A DNA stretch of 64,000 nucleotides from Sulfuritortus calidifontis (GCF_003967275.1 NZ_AP018721.1:620001-684000), one strand, 5' to 3'; shown: positions 43,063-52,820, numbered from the stretch's first letter. Notes: generated by a model from the sequence alone, not told the origin. Program-made: numbers and translations.

Positions 43063-43653
43063 GTGGCTGCCCCAACTCGCGTCAAAACGATCTGGTTCAA
43101 GAAAGACGGTGTCCAGCGCGGCGCCGACGAGGTGGCCAGCGCCCTGGCCACCACCATCTGGCGCATGGCCGACCGCACCGTCGACAATCTGTCGAAGGCC
43201 GAATACGACATCATCACGCCGCAGCGCGGCTTCAAGATCATCGGTGAATTGACCGCCTTCGCCGTGCATTACGTCGATCGCCTGGTCTATTCGCGCATGA
43301 GCCAGGAAGAACGTGTCGAATTGATCAGTGCCTTGGGCATCCGCCTGGCCGAGATCATGGAAGGCAATATCCTCGATTTCACCGGTGGCCAGAAAGATCC
43401 GGACTACGACTACAAGGCCGGTTACATCGACATGCTGAACCGGCGCATGGCCGATTACGCCGAGTTCGAGTTCCCAGTCGACAAGGCGAGTTTCCAGGCC
43501 TTGCGCTTCCTCTCGCTGCAGATTCGCGAGGGCATGGAAAAGTCCGATCAGACCTGGATTCAGGACCAGTTGATGGACATCGAAGTGCCCGAGATCATGG
43601 GGACGGTGAAGAAGCAGGTCGACGGTTTCTACCCCGCCCGAAGCGAAGCGTAA
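43063..43653 (+). CDS. Conserved hypothetical protein in the sulfur gene row
   Basis: A 196-residue soluble protein that I do not recognise. It starts at the GTG at 43063, with GGGAG five bases upstream and one base after the rhodanese stop. It is mainly helical; the centre has EYDIITPQRGFKIIGELTAF and VHYVDRLVYSRM, then RVELISALGIRLAEIMEGN. It has no cysteine, no signal peptide and no membrane helix. Conserved-looking charged helices suggest a real cytoplasmic protein. It is flanked by a rhodanese and an Fe(II) dioxygenase, forming a tight three-gene unit. Confidence 0.75.
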   Translation: MAAPTRVKTIWFKKDGVQRGADEVASALATTIWRMADRTVDNLSKAEYDIITPQRGFKIIGELTAFAVHYVDRLVYSRMSQEERVELISALGIRLAEIMEGNILDFTGGQKDPDYDYKAGYIDMLNRRMADYAEFEFPVDKASFQALRFLSLQIREGMEKSDQTWIQDQLMDIEVPEIMGTVKKQVDGFYPARSEA

Positions 43654-43677
43654 TCCTTGCCCATAGCGCATCCGTCC

Positions 43678-44574
43678 ATGATCCCGCTCGACAGCCCCTT
43701 CCATCCCGACAACGAGGCCGGCTACCAGGCCTGGCGCAGCGCCAAGCTGGCGGGCTATCCCAGCCGCGGCGAGGAACTGATCGTGCCGGTCAAGGATCCG
43801 ACCAAGCTTACTGCGGCTGAATACGAGGCGATCTGGCGCCTGTGCCAGAAGACCAACATGGCTATCTACGCCACGGATCTGGGCGAGGCCGAGGACAAGG
43901 AATCGATCCGCCGGCTCGCGGCCCAGTTTGGCCTGGAGCACCTCGACGCCAACTGGCTGGCCGACGAGGACGGCATATCCAGCCTGACCCCGCAGGACGA
44001 GGAGGGCAAGGCGCGGGGCGAATACATCCCCTACACCCACCACCGCATCCGCTGGCACACCGACGGCTACTACAACCCGCCCGAGCGGCGCATCTTCGCC
44101 ATGACCCTGCATTGCGTGCGCGAGGCCGACGAGGGCGGCGAGAACGACCTCATGGACCACGAGCTGGCCTATCTTTACCTGCGCGATGCCAACCCCGAGC
44201 ACATCCGGGCGCTGATGGCCGAGGATGCCATGACCATTCCCGCCCGCACCGATGAGATGGGCGTAGCCCGGCCCGACGAGATGGGCCCCGCCCTGCTGGT
44301 CGACAACGGCCAGCTGCACCTGCGCTACACCGCCCGGACCAAGAGCATCGCCTGGAAGCAGGATGCGCGCACCCTGGCCGCGGTCAAGGCGCTGGAGGAC
44401 CTGCTCGCCGACCGCCCGGCCGGCGTCTTCACCCTCAAGCTCAAGCCCGGCATGGGCCTGCTTTGCAACAACGTGCTGCACACCCGTTCCGGTTTCACCG
44501 ATCGCCCGGAGCACCGGCGCCTGCTCTACCGGGCGCGCTATCACGACCATATCCGCAACCTGCGCCAGCAGTGA
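43678..44574 (+). CDS. TauD/TfdA-like Fe(II)/2-oxoglutarate dioxygenase
   Basis: A 298-residue dioxygenase. The 2-His-1-carboxylate metal site is visible: HTD at residues 127-129 (RWHTDGYYN) and the distal His268 (NVLHTRSGF); an Arg in RLLYRARYH is placed to bind 2-oxoglutarate. TauD itself releases sulfite from taurine, but the family hydroxylates many substrates, so the substrate here is open. The ATG at 43678 is chosen for its sensible N-terminus; a TTG at 43657 would add seven residues. Third gene of the rhodanese-unknown-dioxygenase unit, followed by a strong terminator. Confidence 0.85.
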   Translation: MIPLDSPFHPDNEAGYQAWRSAKLAGYPSRGEELIVPVKDPTKLTAAEYEAIWRLCQKTNMAIYATDLGEAEDKESIRRLAAQFGLEHLDANWLADEDGISSLTPQDEEGKARGEYIPYTHHRIRWHTDGYYNPPERRIFAMTLHCVREADEGGENDLMDHELAYLYLRDANPEHIRALMAEDAMTIPARTDEMGVARPDEMGPALLVDNGQLHLRYTARTKSIAWKQDARTLAAVKALEDLLADRPAGVFTLKLKPGMGLLCNNVLHTRSGFTDRPEHRRLLYRARYHDHIRNLRQQ

Positions 44575-44629
44575 ACTCGCCAGGTCGGATACCGGCCACG
44601 GCCTGGACCTAGACTGAAAGACCAATGAA

Positions 44630-44660
44630 AAAGGCCCGCCTGGAAACCAGGCGGGCCTTT
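44630..44660 (+). terminator. Bidirectional terminator between the dioxygenase gene and norB
   Basis: A perfect 14-bp stem (44630-44643 with 44647-44660) with a 3-base loop. The stem ends in A/T runs on both sides, so it can act for both convergent units. Confidence 0.85.
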
Positions 44661-44679
44661 GCCTTTCAGCTTACCGCGA

Positions 44680-46134
44680 TCAGGCGGCGGCCGCTTCTTC
44701 CTTCACGACCAGGGCCGGGCGGGTTTCCCGCTTGCCGATGGTCATCAGGTCCCAGGCCAGCAGCACGAAGCCGGCGGCGAAGACCCAGCCGAAGATCTGG
44801 CGCCAGTAGATGCCCTGCTGGAACCAGTGGTGGGCCTGGGCGGCGAAGTAGCCGGTCCAGGTCGAGCCTTCGATGGCGCGTTCAATCTGCGACTGTTCGT
44901 AGCCGGAGATCAACAGGCCCATGACCATGCCGATCATGCCCAGGTGCAGCAGGCCCAGGGCCCACTTCCACTTCCAGCCGTTGTCGGCCAGGCCGCCGCT
45001 CATCCAGACATTGCCGCGCCACTTCTGCAGGGCCAGGTAGACGAAGCCGATGACCAGGGTGGCATAGGCGCCGAAGAAGGCCAGGTGGCCATGGGAGGCG
45101 GACCACTGGGTGCCGTGGGTGTACAGGTTGATCTGGGGCAGGGTATGCATGAAGCCCCAGACGCCGGCGCCGAAGAAGTTGCCGAAGGCGTGGGCGATGA
45201 TCCAGGCCAAGGCCGGATGGTTGGTGTTCTTCATCTTGTGCACGCCGGAATCGAACACCGAATGCACCACCATGGCCACCAGGGGAATCGGCTCCAGGGC
45301 GGAGAAGAAGCCGCCGATGGTGAACCAGTACTCGGGGGTGCCGATCCAGAAGTAGTGGTGACCCAGGCCCAGGATGCCGGAACCGAACATCAGCGCGACC
45401 TCGATATAGAGCCAGGTCTCGACGATCTTGCGACGCACGCCCAGGGTCTTGATCAGGGCATAGGCCATCAGACAGCCGACCAGCACTTCCCAGGTGGCCT
45501 CGACCCAGAGGTGGATCACCCACCACCACCAGTACTGATCGACCGAGATGTTCGGGGTGTAGAACACGCCGGCAAGGTACAGGCCAGCCAGGGCGACCAG
45601 ATCGAGCACCAGGACGCCGCCGATGCCGGTGTACTTGCCCTTGGCAAAGGTGGCGGCCACGTTGAAGAAGAACACCAGCACCGAAACCACGATGCCGATA
45701 TCCGCCCAGCGCGGCGCTTCGATGTACTCGCGACCTTCGTTGATCAGCCAGATCGTGCTTTGGTCACCGGGGCCGACCTGGATCAGGAGGTAGACCACGA
45801 CGACGACGGCGACGGCCAGGGTGAGCACCCAGAAGATCAGGTTGCCCAGGGCCAGGCCGACCACACTATGGCCGGATTCGTCCTCCAGCAGCCAGTAGGT
45901 CGAGCCGATGAAGCCATACAACAGCCAGACCACCATGGCGTTGATGTGCACCATGCGGTTGACGCTGAAGTCGAGCACCCCGTAGAGGAAGTCCGGCTTC
46001 AGGTACTGGATGCCGGCCAGCAGGCCGAACAGGACCTGCGCGCCGAACAGGGCGATTGCGACGGTGAAGTACTTCACCGCCAGTTTTTGGCCACCATTGA
46101 GGTTGGCGCTATCGAGCATTCCAAGAGCTGCCAT
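44680..46134 (-). CDS. norB: Nitric oxide reductase catalytic subunit NorB (cytochrome c-dependent)
   Basis: A 484-residue heme-copper-family enzyme that reduces two NO to N2O. About 12 transmembrane helices are present. Conserved histidine/glutamate motifs: NRMVHINAMVVWLLYG (low-spin heme ligand), VIHLWVEATWEVLVG (FeB site His and Glu), GLGHHYFWIG (FeB ligands), and SHGHLAFFGAYATL (heme b3 ligand). It is paired with norC, so it is cNOR and not the quinol type. The order norC-norB is standard, with 11 bp between them. Controlled from the FNR/DNR-type box at 47230. Confidence 0.97.
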   Translation of the reverse strand: MAALGMLDSANLNGGQKLAVKYFTVAIALFGAQVLFGLLAGIQYLKPDFLYGVLDFSVNRMVHINAMVVWLLYGFIGSTYWLLEDESGHSVVGLALGNLIFWVLTLAVAVVVVVYLLIQVGPGDQSTIWLINEGREYIEAPRWADIGIVVSVLVFFFNVAATFAKGKYTGIGGVLVLDLVALAGLYLAGVFYTPNISVDQYWWWWVIHLWVEATWEVLVGCLMAYALIKTLGVRRKIVETWLYIEVALMFGSGILGLGHHYFWIGTPEYWFTIGGFFSALEPIPLVAMVVHSVFDSGVHKMKNTNHPALAWIIAHAFGNFFGAGVWGFMHTLPQINLYTHGTQWSASHGHLAFFGAYATLVIGFVYLALQKWRGNVWMSGGLADNGWKWKWALGLLHLGMIGMVMGLLISGYEQSQIERAIEGSTWTGYFAAQAHHWFQQGIYWRQIFGWVFAAGFVLLAWDLMTIGKRETRPALVVKEEAAAA

Positions 46135-46145
46135 TTCTAGCCTCC

Positions 46146-46802
46146 TTAGTTTTGAGCCGGGGTGCCGGTCGCTTCAGGGGCGGCGGCAGCGGCAGGGGCT
46201 GCCGGGGCCGGGTCCGACTGATCGATCGGTTTGAAGTTGTAGGGGAAGCCGTTGGTGTCGATGGAGCTCATCCATTTGAGGAAGGCCACCACCGCACGCG
46301 CCTCTTCGTCGGTGATGCCGAGATTGGGCATGCGCCGGCCGACGGCGTTGTGCAGCTTGTCGGACGGATCCTTGAGGAAGTCCACCATCAGCTGCTCACG
46401 CGCCTCCTTCGAGCCCCAGGACGGGTCGAGCCAGGCCTTGGTCAGGTCAGGCGCGAAATAGGCGCCGTTACCGAGCAGGGTGTGGCAGTTCATGCAGTTC
46501 TTCGCCTGGGTGGTCAGCTTGCCCTTGGACACCAGGGCCGCGGCTTCTTCCTCGGTCAGCTTCTTGCCGAACAGCGGTTCTTCCGGGCCGATGACCGGCA
46601 CCTGGAAGTTGCGCGTCTCATCGAACTTGTAGTCGATGCGGTGGTTGATCACCGAGTAGGCAGGAACCCGCTTGGTGCCGGCGGAGATCTGCGACAGGCT
46701 GTCGAAGGTCAAGAAGATCAAGATTACGAACGAGCCGGCTGTTACCCAAATGGCGGTTTTTCGCCAGAAGGATTCAGACGCCCACCAAGTTGCCTGTGTC
46801 AT
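46146..46802 (-). CDS. norC: Nitric oxide reductase cytochrome c subunit NorC
   Basis: A 218-residue membrane-anchored cytochrome c. One N-terminal helix (about residues 15-33) precedes a periplasmic domain with CMNCH (103-107) in the context KNCMNCHTLLGNGAYFAPDL, a NorC signature. RRMPNLGITDEEA carries the likely Met ligand. It is longer than the ~150-residue pseudomonad NorC: there is extra sequence before the heme motif and a C-terminal Pro/Ala tail (DPAPAAPAAAAAP). It lies 16 bp after a small membrane protein gene and directly before norB. Confidence 0.95.
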   Translation of the reverse strand: MTQATWWASESFWRKTAIWVTAGSFVILIFLTFDSLSQISAGTKRVPAYSVINHRIDYKFDETRNFQVPVIGPEEPLFGKKLTEEEAAALVSKGKLTTQAKNCMNCHTLLGNGAYFAPDLTKAWLDPSWGSKEAREQLMVDFLKDPSDKLHNAVGRRMPNLGITDEEARAVVAFLKWMSSIDTNGFPYNFKPIDQSDPAPAAPAAAAAPEATGTPAQN

Positions 46803-46818
46803 GGCAATTTCCTCCTAC

Positions 46819-47172
46819 TCAGGGCTGTTGAAAAAAGTTACGCGCTTGCACTTCGCTTTCGTCCTCATGCTCGTGCTCGTGGGTTCTCGTGCACAGGTGC
46901 CAGATGCCGTGCGGTGCCAGCAGGTAGCCCACGAGCATGAGAACGACAATGAAGGTCCAGAAGGTGTTCTGGAACAGATTGGCGGCATCGCCCAGCACCA
47001 GCACCGAGACGAACAGGCCGGCATAGGCGGAATAGGCCAGGTGCATCAGGCGGGGTACTGACTTTACCCGCGAGTAGGCGAACAGCAGGGCATAGAGCGC
47101 GCCGAACAGGATGACCATGGCGGCGGAGAAGAAGACCGTGAAGAAATCGGCGAGCTCGACGGGTTGGATCAT
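46819..47172 (-). CDS. Small membrane protein heading the nor operon (117 aa)
   Basis: A 117-residue protein with three predicted transmembrane helices (about residues 10-32, 42-64 and 68-92) and a hydrophilic tail with alternating His/Glu (HEHEHEDESE). I do not recognise the family; it is not a NorE/cytochrome oxidase III-like protein by length. AAGGAG precedes the ATG at 47172. It is the first gene after the FNR/DNR-type box and leads norC and norB, so it is likely an assembly or accessory factor for NO reductase. The His-rich end could bind metal. Confidence 0.75.
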   Translation of the reverse strand: MIQPVELADFFTVFFSAAMVILFGALYALLFAYSRVKSVPRLMHLAYSAYAGLFVSVLVLGDAANLFQNTFWTFIVVLMLVGYLLAPHGIWHLCTRTHEHEHEDESEVQARNFFQQP

Positions 47173-47200
47173 GTGCGTTCTCCTTTTGCAGGTTGCGGCG

Positions 47201-47243
47201 ATACTAGACCTGCCGATCGAAAAAGGCCTTTGACCTTGGTCAA
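47201..47243 (-). promoter_or_regulatory. FNR/DNR-type box and -10 element for the nor operon
   Basis: A perfect palindrome TTGAC-CTTG-GTCAA at 47230-47243. On the minus strand a TAGTAT hexamer (plus 47201-47206) is centred 33 bp downstream. This matches a class II activated promoter for the membrane protein-norC-norB unit. Confidence 0.8.
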
Positions 47244-47275
47244 CTTTTCGGTGCGAGACCCAACGTGAGAAAAAG

Positions 47276-49109
<1,834 letters not shown>

Positions 49110-49119
49110 GCCCGCAGTG

Positions 49120-49191
49120 CTTCCAACCGCCTCCGGGCGGTTGGAAGATTTCCACAGTGCCTCGGAGCGTGGGACACTGTGAAAATCTTCC
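49120..49191 (+). promoter_or_regulatory. Two mutually exclusive hairpins between nirS and nirC
   Basis: Hairpin 1: perfect 12-bp stem, 49120-49131 with 49136-49147. Hairpin 2: 17-base arms with one mismatch, 49143-49159 with 49175-49191. The arms share 49143-49147, so both cannot form fully at once. A GGAG sequence lies in the loop of hairpin 2, and an alternative GTG start for nirC (49179) lies in its second arm. No U run is seen. Confidence 0.6.
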
Positions 49192-49205
49192 GAACGGATG
49201 CTGAA

Positions 49206-49535
49206 ATGCACCGCACATCACAGTCGCTCGTTGTCTCACTGATGTTGCTGGCCGCGGCCGCCCAGGCCGCAGAGCCGCTGCCGTCGACCGAACGGCAAAA
49301 AGAGCTGGTCCGTTTCGTCCGCCAGGAATGTGGCTTCTGCCACGGCCTCAAGCTCACCGGCGGCCTGGGCACGCCGCTGACCCCCGATGCCCTGCAGGAC
49401 AAGGACTTCGACGGTCTGGTCGGTACCATTCTCACCGGCCGGCCGGGCACCGCGATGCCGGGCTGGCAACCCTTCATCACCGAAGCCGAGGCCCGCTGGA
49501 TCGTCCGCAACTTGCAGAAAGGGTTCCCGCAATGA
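49206..49535 (+). CDS. nirC: NirC, cytochrome c55x
   Basis: A 109-residue periplasmic monoheme cytochrome. A signal peptide (to about residue 22, AQAAEP) is followed by CGFCH (42-46) and MPGWQPF with the likely Met ligand. NirC can give electrons to NirS or aid heme d1 formation. The ATG at 49206 gives a clean signal peptide; a GTG at 49179 in frame, with GGAG upstream, would add nine residues. The stop overlaps the nirF start (ATGA). Confidence 0.92.
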   Translation: MHRTSQSLVVSLMLLAAAAQAAEPLPSTERQKELVRFVRQECGFCHGLKLTGGLGTPLTPDALQDKDFDGLVGTILTGRPGTAMPGWQPFITEAEARWIVRNLQKGFPQ

Positions 49536-50716
49536 TTCGGAGCATGATGCTCGCCGGTGGTCTGCTGTTGGCCTTGTCGGCCGGTCTGGCGCAGGCCGGC
49601 GAATTGCGCGGCACCGGCGATCTGGGCATTGCCGTGGAGCGGGCCAAAGGCTCGCTGCAATGGCTCGACACCACACACAAGACGGTGCTCGGCCGCATCG
49701 AAGGCTTGGGCGACCTTTCCCACGCCTCGGCGGTATTCTCGCGCGACGCCCGCTATGCCTACGTCTTCGGCCGCGACGGCGGCCTGACCAAGGTCGACCT
49801 GCTTACCGGCAAGATCGTCAATCGCATCATCCAGTCCGGCAACTCCATCGGCGGCGCCATTTCCCAGGACGGCCGCTATATTGCTGCGGCCAACTACACG
49901 CCGGGCGGGGTCAAGATCTTCGATGCCGAGACCCTGGAACTGGTGGTCGACATTCCCGCCTGGTCCGAAGAGCTGAAGGGCCTGTCGCGCGTGGTCGGCC
50001 TGGAGGACGCCACGGACAACCGCTTCGTCTTCAGCCTGTTCGATGCCGGCGAGATCTGGATCGCCGATCTTTCGGACGACCCGAAGCAGCCCAAGCTGAC
50101 CAAGTTCAAGAACATCGGCCGCGAGCCCTACGATGCCCTGGTCACGCCCGACGCCCGCTGGTACATCGCCGGCCTGTTCGGCGAGGACGGCATCGCCGTG
50201 CTCGACCTCTGGCAGCCGGAGAAGGGCGTGCGCCGTGCCTTGCCCGACTATGGCCGCGGCCAGGAGAAACTGCCGGTGTACAAGATGCCGCATCTGGAGA
50301 CCTGGGCGGTGTCCGGCAATCTGGCCTTCATCCCGGGCGTCGGCCGGCACGAGGTGGTCATCGTCGATATCGAGACCTGGCAGAAGGTGGGCACCATTCC
50401 CGTGGCAGGTCAGCCGGTCTTCGTCATGGCCCGGCCCGACGGCCGCCAGCTCTGGGTCAATTTCGCCTTTCCCCACTACGACACGGTGCAGGTGATCGAC
50501 GTGCCCAGCCGGCAGATCGTGCACACCATGAAGCCGGGCAAGGCCGTGCTGCACATGGAGTTCACCCCGCGCGGCGAGGCGGTCTGGCTCTCGGTGCGCG
50601 ACGGCAACCGGCTCGAGGTCTACGACACCCGCAGCTTCAGGAAGCTGACGGAACTGCCGGCCGACGCGCCGAGCGGCATCTTCTTCACCTCACGGGCCCA
50701 CCGGTTCGGACTATGA
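49532..50716 (+). CDS. nirF: NirF, heme d1 biosynthesis protein (periplasmic)
   Basis: A 394-residue propeller protein similar to the d1 domain of NirS. An N-terminal signal peptide (about residues 1-22, AQAGE) sends it to the periplasm. Motifs such as SHASAVFSRDARYAYVFGRDG and FDAGEIWIADLSDD are typical. NirF oxidises dihydro-heme d1 precursors late in heme d1 synthesis. It is coupled to nirC and nirDL by four-base overlaps on both ends. Confidence 0.95.
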   Translation: MIRSMMLAGGLLLALSAGLAQAGELRGTGDLGIAVERAKGSLQWLDTTHKTVLGRIEGLGDLSHASAVFSRDARYAYVFGRDGGLTKVDLLTGKIVNRIIQSGNSIGGAISQDGRYIAAANYTPGGVKIFDAETLELVVDIPAWSEELKGLSRVVGLEDATDNRFVFSLFDAGEIWIADLSDDPKQPKLTKFKNIGREPYDALVTPDARWYIAGLFGEDGIAVLDLWQPEKGVRRALPDYGRGQEKLPVYKMPHLETWAVSGNLAFIPGVGRHEVVIVDIETWQKVGTIPVAGQPVFVMARPDGRQLWVNFAFPHYDTVQVIDVPSRQIVHTMKPGKAVLHMEFTPRGEAVWLSVRDGNRLEVYDTRSFRKLTELPADAPSGIFFTSRAHRFGL

Positions 50717-51723
50717 ACGCACTGACCGATCTCGAATTCCGTCTGCTCAACGACTGGCAACGCGACTTTCCGCTGACAGCCCGTCCGTTCGCCGAACTGG
50801 CGCGCCGCCTGGACGCCTCCGAGGCCCAGGTGCTTGCCAGCCTGGCCGAACTCAAGACGCGCGGCCACCTCTCCCGCATCGGCGCGGTGTTCCGGCCGCA
50901 CATCCTGGGCTGGAGCACCCTGGCCGCGGTGGCGGCGCCGCCGGAGCACATGGAGCGGGTGGCCCAGCTGATCTGCGAGTTTCCCGAGGTCAACCACAAC
51001 TACGAGCGCGAGCACGTCTACAACCTCTGGTTCGTGGTCACCGCGGCCAGCCAGGAGCGGGTGAGCGCAGTGCTGGCCGAGATCCAGCGCCAGACCGGGC
51101 TCAAGCCGCTGGACCTGCCGATGCTGGAGGACTACCACATCGACCTCGGCTTCGATCTCTCGGGCGCCGTCAGCCCGCACGCCGGCTCGGCCCGGCCGTT
51201 GCAGGACCTCGAATCGCTGCGCCAGGCCGTCGAGCCGGTCGACTACTGCCTGGCCGCGGCGCTGGAACCCGGTCTGCCGCTGACCAGCCGCCCCTACGAG
51301 CGGCTCGCCGCCGCCTGCGGCATGAGCGAGAGCGCCCTGCTCGAGCGCATCGGTGCATTGCAGACACTCGGCATCATGCGCCGCTTCGGCGTCGTGGTCC
51401 GGCATCGGGAACTGGGCTACCGGGCCAACGCCATGGTGGTCTGGGACGTGCCCGACGCCGAGGTGGCTAAGATCGGCCGTCGCCTGGGCGAGGAGTCCTC
51501 GGTCACCCTGTGCTATCGCCGGCCGCGCCGCCTGCCCGACTGGCCCTACAACCTGTTCTCCATGGTCCATGGCCGCGACCGCGCCTCGGTACTCGATGCC
51601 CTGGCCCGGATTCGCAACCGGCTCGGCCTGGAAACCGTGCGCCACCAGCCGCTGTTCTCCCTGCGCCGGTTCAAGCAGTGCGGCGCCCACTACGCCAGCC
51701 TGGCTCAGGCCAAGGCGGCTTGA
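50713..51723 (+). CDS. nirD: NirDL fusion, siroheme decarboxylase
   Basis: A 336-residue protein made of two Lrp/AsnC-like halves. The first (about 1-165) has the NirD/NirG pattern (NHNYEREHVYNLWFVV). The second (about 175-336) has the NirL/NirH pattern (YRRPRRLPDWPYNLFSMVHG). Together with NirG and NirH it decarboxylates siroheme to didecarboxysiroheme, the first steps toward heme d1. In many denitrifiers nirD and nirL are separate; the fused form is also known. It is not a transcription factor despite the helix-turn-helix fold. Confidence 0.94.
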   Translation: MNALTDLEFRLLNDWQRDFPLTARPFAELARRLDASEAQVLASLAELKTRGHLSRIGAVFRPHILGWSTLAAVAAPPEHMERVAQLICEFPEVNHNYEREHVYNLWFVVTAASQERVSAVLAEIQRQTGLKPLDLPMLEDYHIDLGFDLSGAVSPHAGSARPLQDLESLRQAVEPVDYCLAAALEPGLPLTSRPYERLAAACGMSESALLERIGALQTLGIMRRFGVVVRHRELGYRANAMVVWDVPDAEVAKIGRRLGEESSVTLCYRRPRRLPDWPYNLFSMVHGRDRASVLDALARIRNRLGLETVRHQPLFSLRRFKQCGAHYASLAQAKAA

Positions 51724-51753
51724 AGATATAGTCTAGAAAGACCTTCTGGTTAG

Positions 51754-52302
51754 ATGGCTGCCGAAAAAATCCCCACCCCGACCCTCCCCATCAATGGGGA
51801 GGGAGACAATCCCCTCCCCCGCGGGCGGGGGAGGCTGGGAGGGGGAGCTGTTGACGACCTGGACGAGACCGATCGCCGCATCATCAACGCCCTCCAGGGC
51901 GGCTTCCCGGTCTGCGAGCGGCCGTTCCAGCAGGCAGCCGAGACGCTCGGCCTCGACGAACAGACACTGATCGAGCGCATCGAACACCTGCTGGCGCAGA
52001 AGGTGCTCAGCCGTTTCGGCCCGCTCTACAACGCCGACCGCATGGGCGGGCGCAATGTGCTGGCCGCCATGGCCGTGCCCGAGGACCGCTACGAGGCGGT
52101 GGCCGAGGCGGTCAACGCCCTGCCCGAGATCGCCCACAACTACCGGCGCGAACATGCGCTCAATATGTGGTTCGTCGCTGCCTCCGACAGCGACGCCACC
52201 CTGGAGGCGGCCTTTCGCCGCATCGAGCAGGAGACCGGGCTGCCGGTCTATCGCTTCCCCAAGGAACGCGAGTTCTTCGTCGAGCTCAAACTGACGGTAT
52301 GA
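51754..52302 (+). CDS. nirG: NirG, siroheme decarboxylase subunit with a repeat-derived N-terminus
   Basis: A 182-residue protein. Residues ~33-182 are a normal NirG (DLDETDRRIINALQGG, then HNYRREHALNMWFVA). Residues ~7-31 (PTPTLPINGEGDNPLPRGRG and beyond) are encoded by a GC-rich palindromic repeat. A stop codon lies directly before the ATG at 51754, and no other in-frame ATG, GTG or TTG occurs before the conserved part, so translation seems forced through the repeat. There is no clear ribosome-binding site. The stop overlaps nirH by four bases. Confidence 0.9.
   Translation: MAAEKIPTPTLPINGEGDNPLPRGRGRLGGGAVDDLDETDRRIINALQGGFPVCERPFQQAAETLGLDEQTLIERIEHLLAQKVLSRFGPLYNADRMGGRNVLAAMAVPEDRYEAVAEAVNALPEIAHNYRREHALNMWFVAASDSDATLEAAFRRIEQETGLPVYRFPKEREFFVELKLTV
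51782..51834. repeat. GC-rich REP-like element inside the 5' end of nirG
   Basis: Two hairpins in tandem: a perfect 9-bp stem (51782-51790 with 51795-51803) and a perfect 10-base inverted repeat (51813-51822 with 51825-51834). The second matches the dsrO-dsrP element at 30827-30850 in layout and sequence. Peptides of the NPLPRGRG type are a known by-product when such elements fall in reading frames. Confidence 0.8.
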
Positions 52303-52799
52303 ACGCGCCCGAATCCGGCCTGATCCTGGATGCGGTGGACCGGCAGATCATCCGGGCCACCCAGGCCGGTCTGCCGCTGGTGCCGCAGCCGTATCACGCC
52401 GTGGCGGCGCAGCTGGGGCTGGCGGCCGGCGAGGTCATGGCCCGGATCGAGCGCATGCAGGCGGCGGGCATCATCCGCCGCATCGGCCTGGTGCCCAATC
52501 ACTACGCTCTGGGCTACAGCGCCAACGGCATGACCGTCTGGGATGTGGCCGATGATCGGGCCGAGGCCATGGGCGAGCAGGTCGGCCGGCTGGCCTTCGT
52601 CAGCCATTGCTATCTGCGGCCGCGGCACCTGCCGGCCTGGCCCTACAATCTCTTCGCCATGGTGCACGGCCGCAGCCGGCAGGAGGTGGCCGGAAAGGTC
52701 GCGGTGATCGCCGCCTTGCTCGGCGATGCCTGCCATGGCCACGACGTGCTCTACAGCAGCCGCATCCTGAAAAAAACCGGCCTGCGCCTGACCGATTGA
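52299..52799 (+). CDS. nirH: NirH, siroheme decarboxylase subunit
   Basis: A 166-residue Lrp/AsnC-like protein, the partner of NirG. The C-terminal half has the NirL/NirH motif CYLRPRHLPAWPYNLFAMVHG in two adjacent parts and a short KKTGLRLTD tail. It removes acetate side-chain carboxyls of siroheme with NirDL and NirG. It overlaps nirG by four bases. A 112-bp gap separates it from nirJ. Confidence 0.93.
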   Translation: MNAPESGLILDAVDRQIIRATQAGLPLVPQPYHAVAAQLGLAAGEVMARIERMQAAGIIRRIGLVPNHYALGYSANGMTVWDVADDRAEAMGEQVGRLAFVSHCYLRPRHLPAWPYNLFAMVHGRSRQEVAGKVAVIAALLGDACHGHDVLYSSRILKKTGLRLTD

Positions 52800-52806
52800 G
52801 CTATCT

Positions 52807-52820
52807 TTGACTGCAGTCAT
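52807..52820 (+). promoter_or_regulatory. Near-consensus FNR/DNR-type box upstream of nirJ
   Basis: TTGAC-TGCA-GTCAT has one mismatch to the palindrome. Its centre is about 98 bp before the nirJ ATG, the same distance as the ccoN box. The -10 region is weak, so an internal nirJ promoter is only possible. Confidence 0.4.

Noticed and set aside
50713-52799. Lrp/AsnC transcription regulators
   Set aside because: The helix-turn-helix look-alikes sit in a nir cluster with the siroheme decarboxylase motifs; they are NirDL, NirG and NirH.
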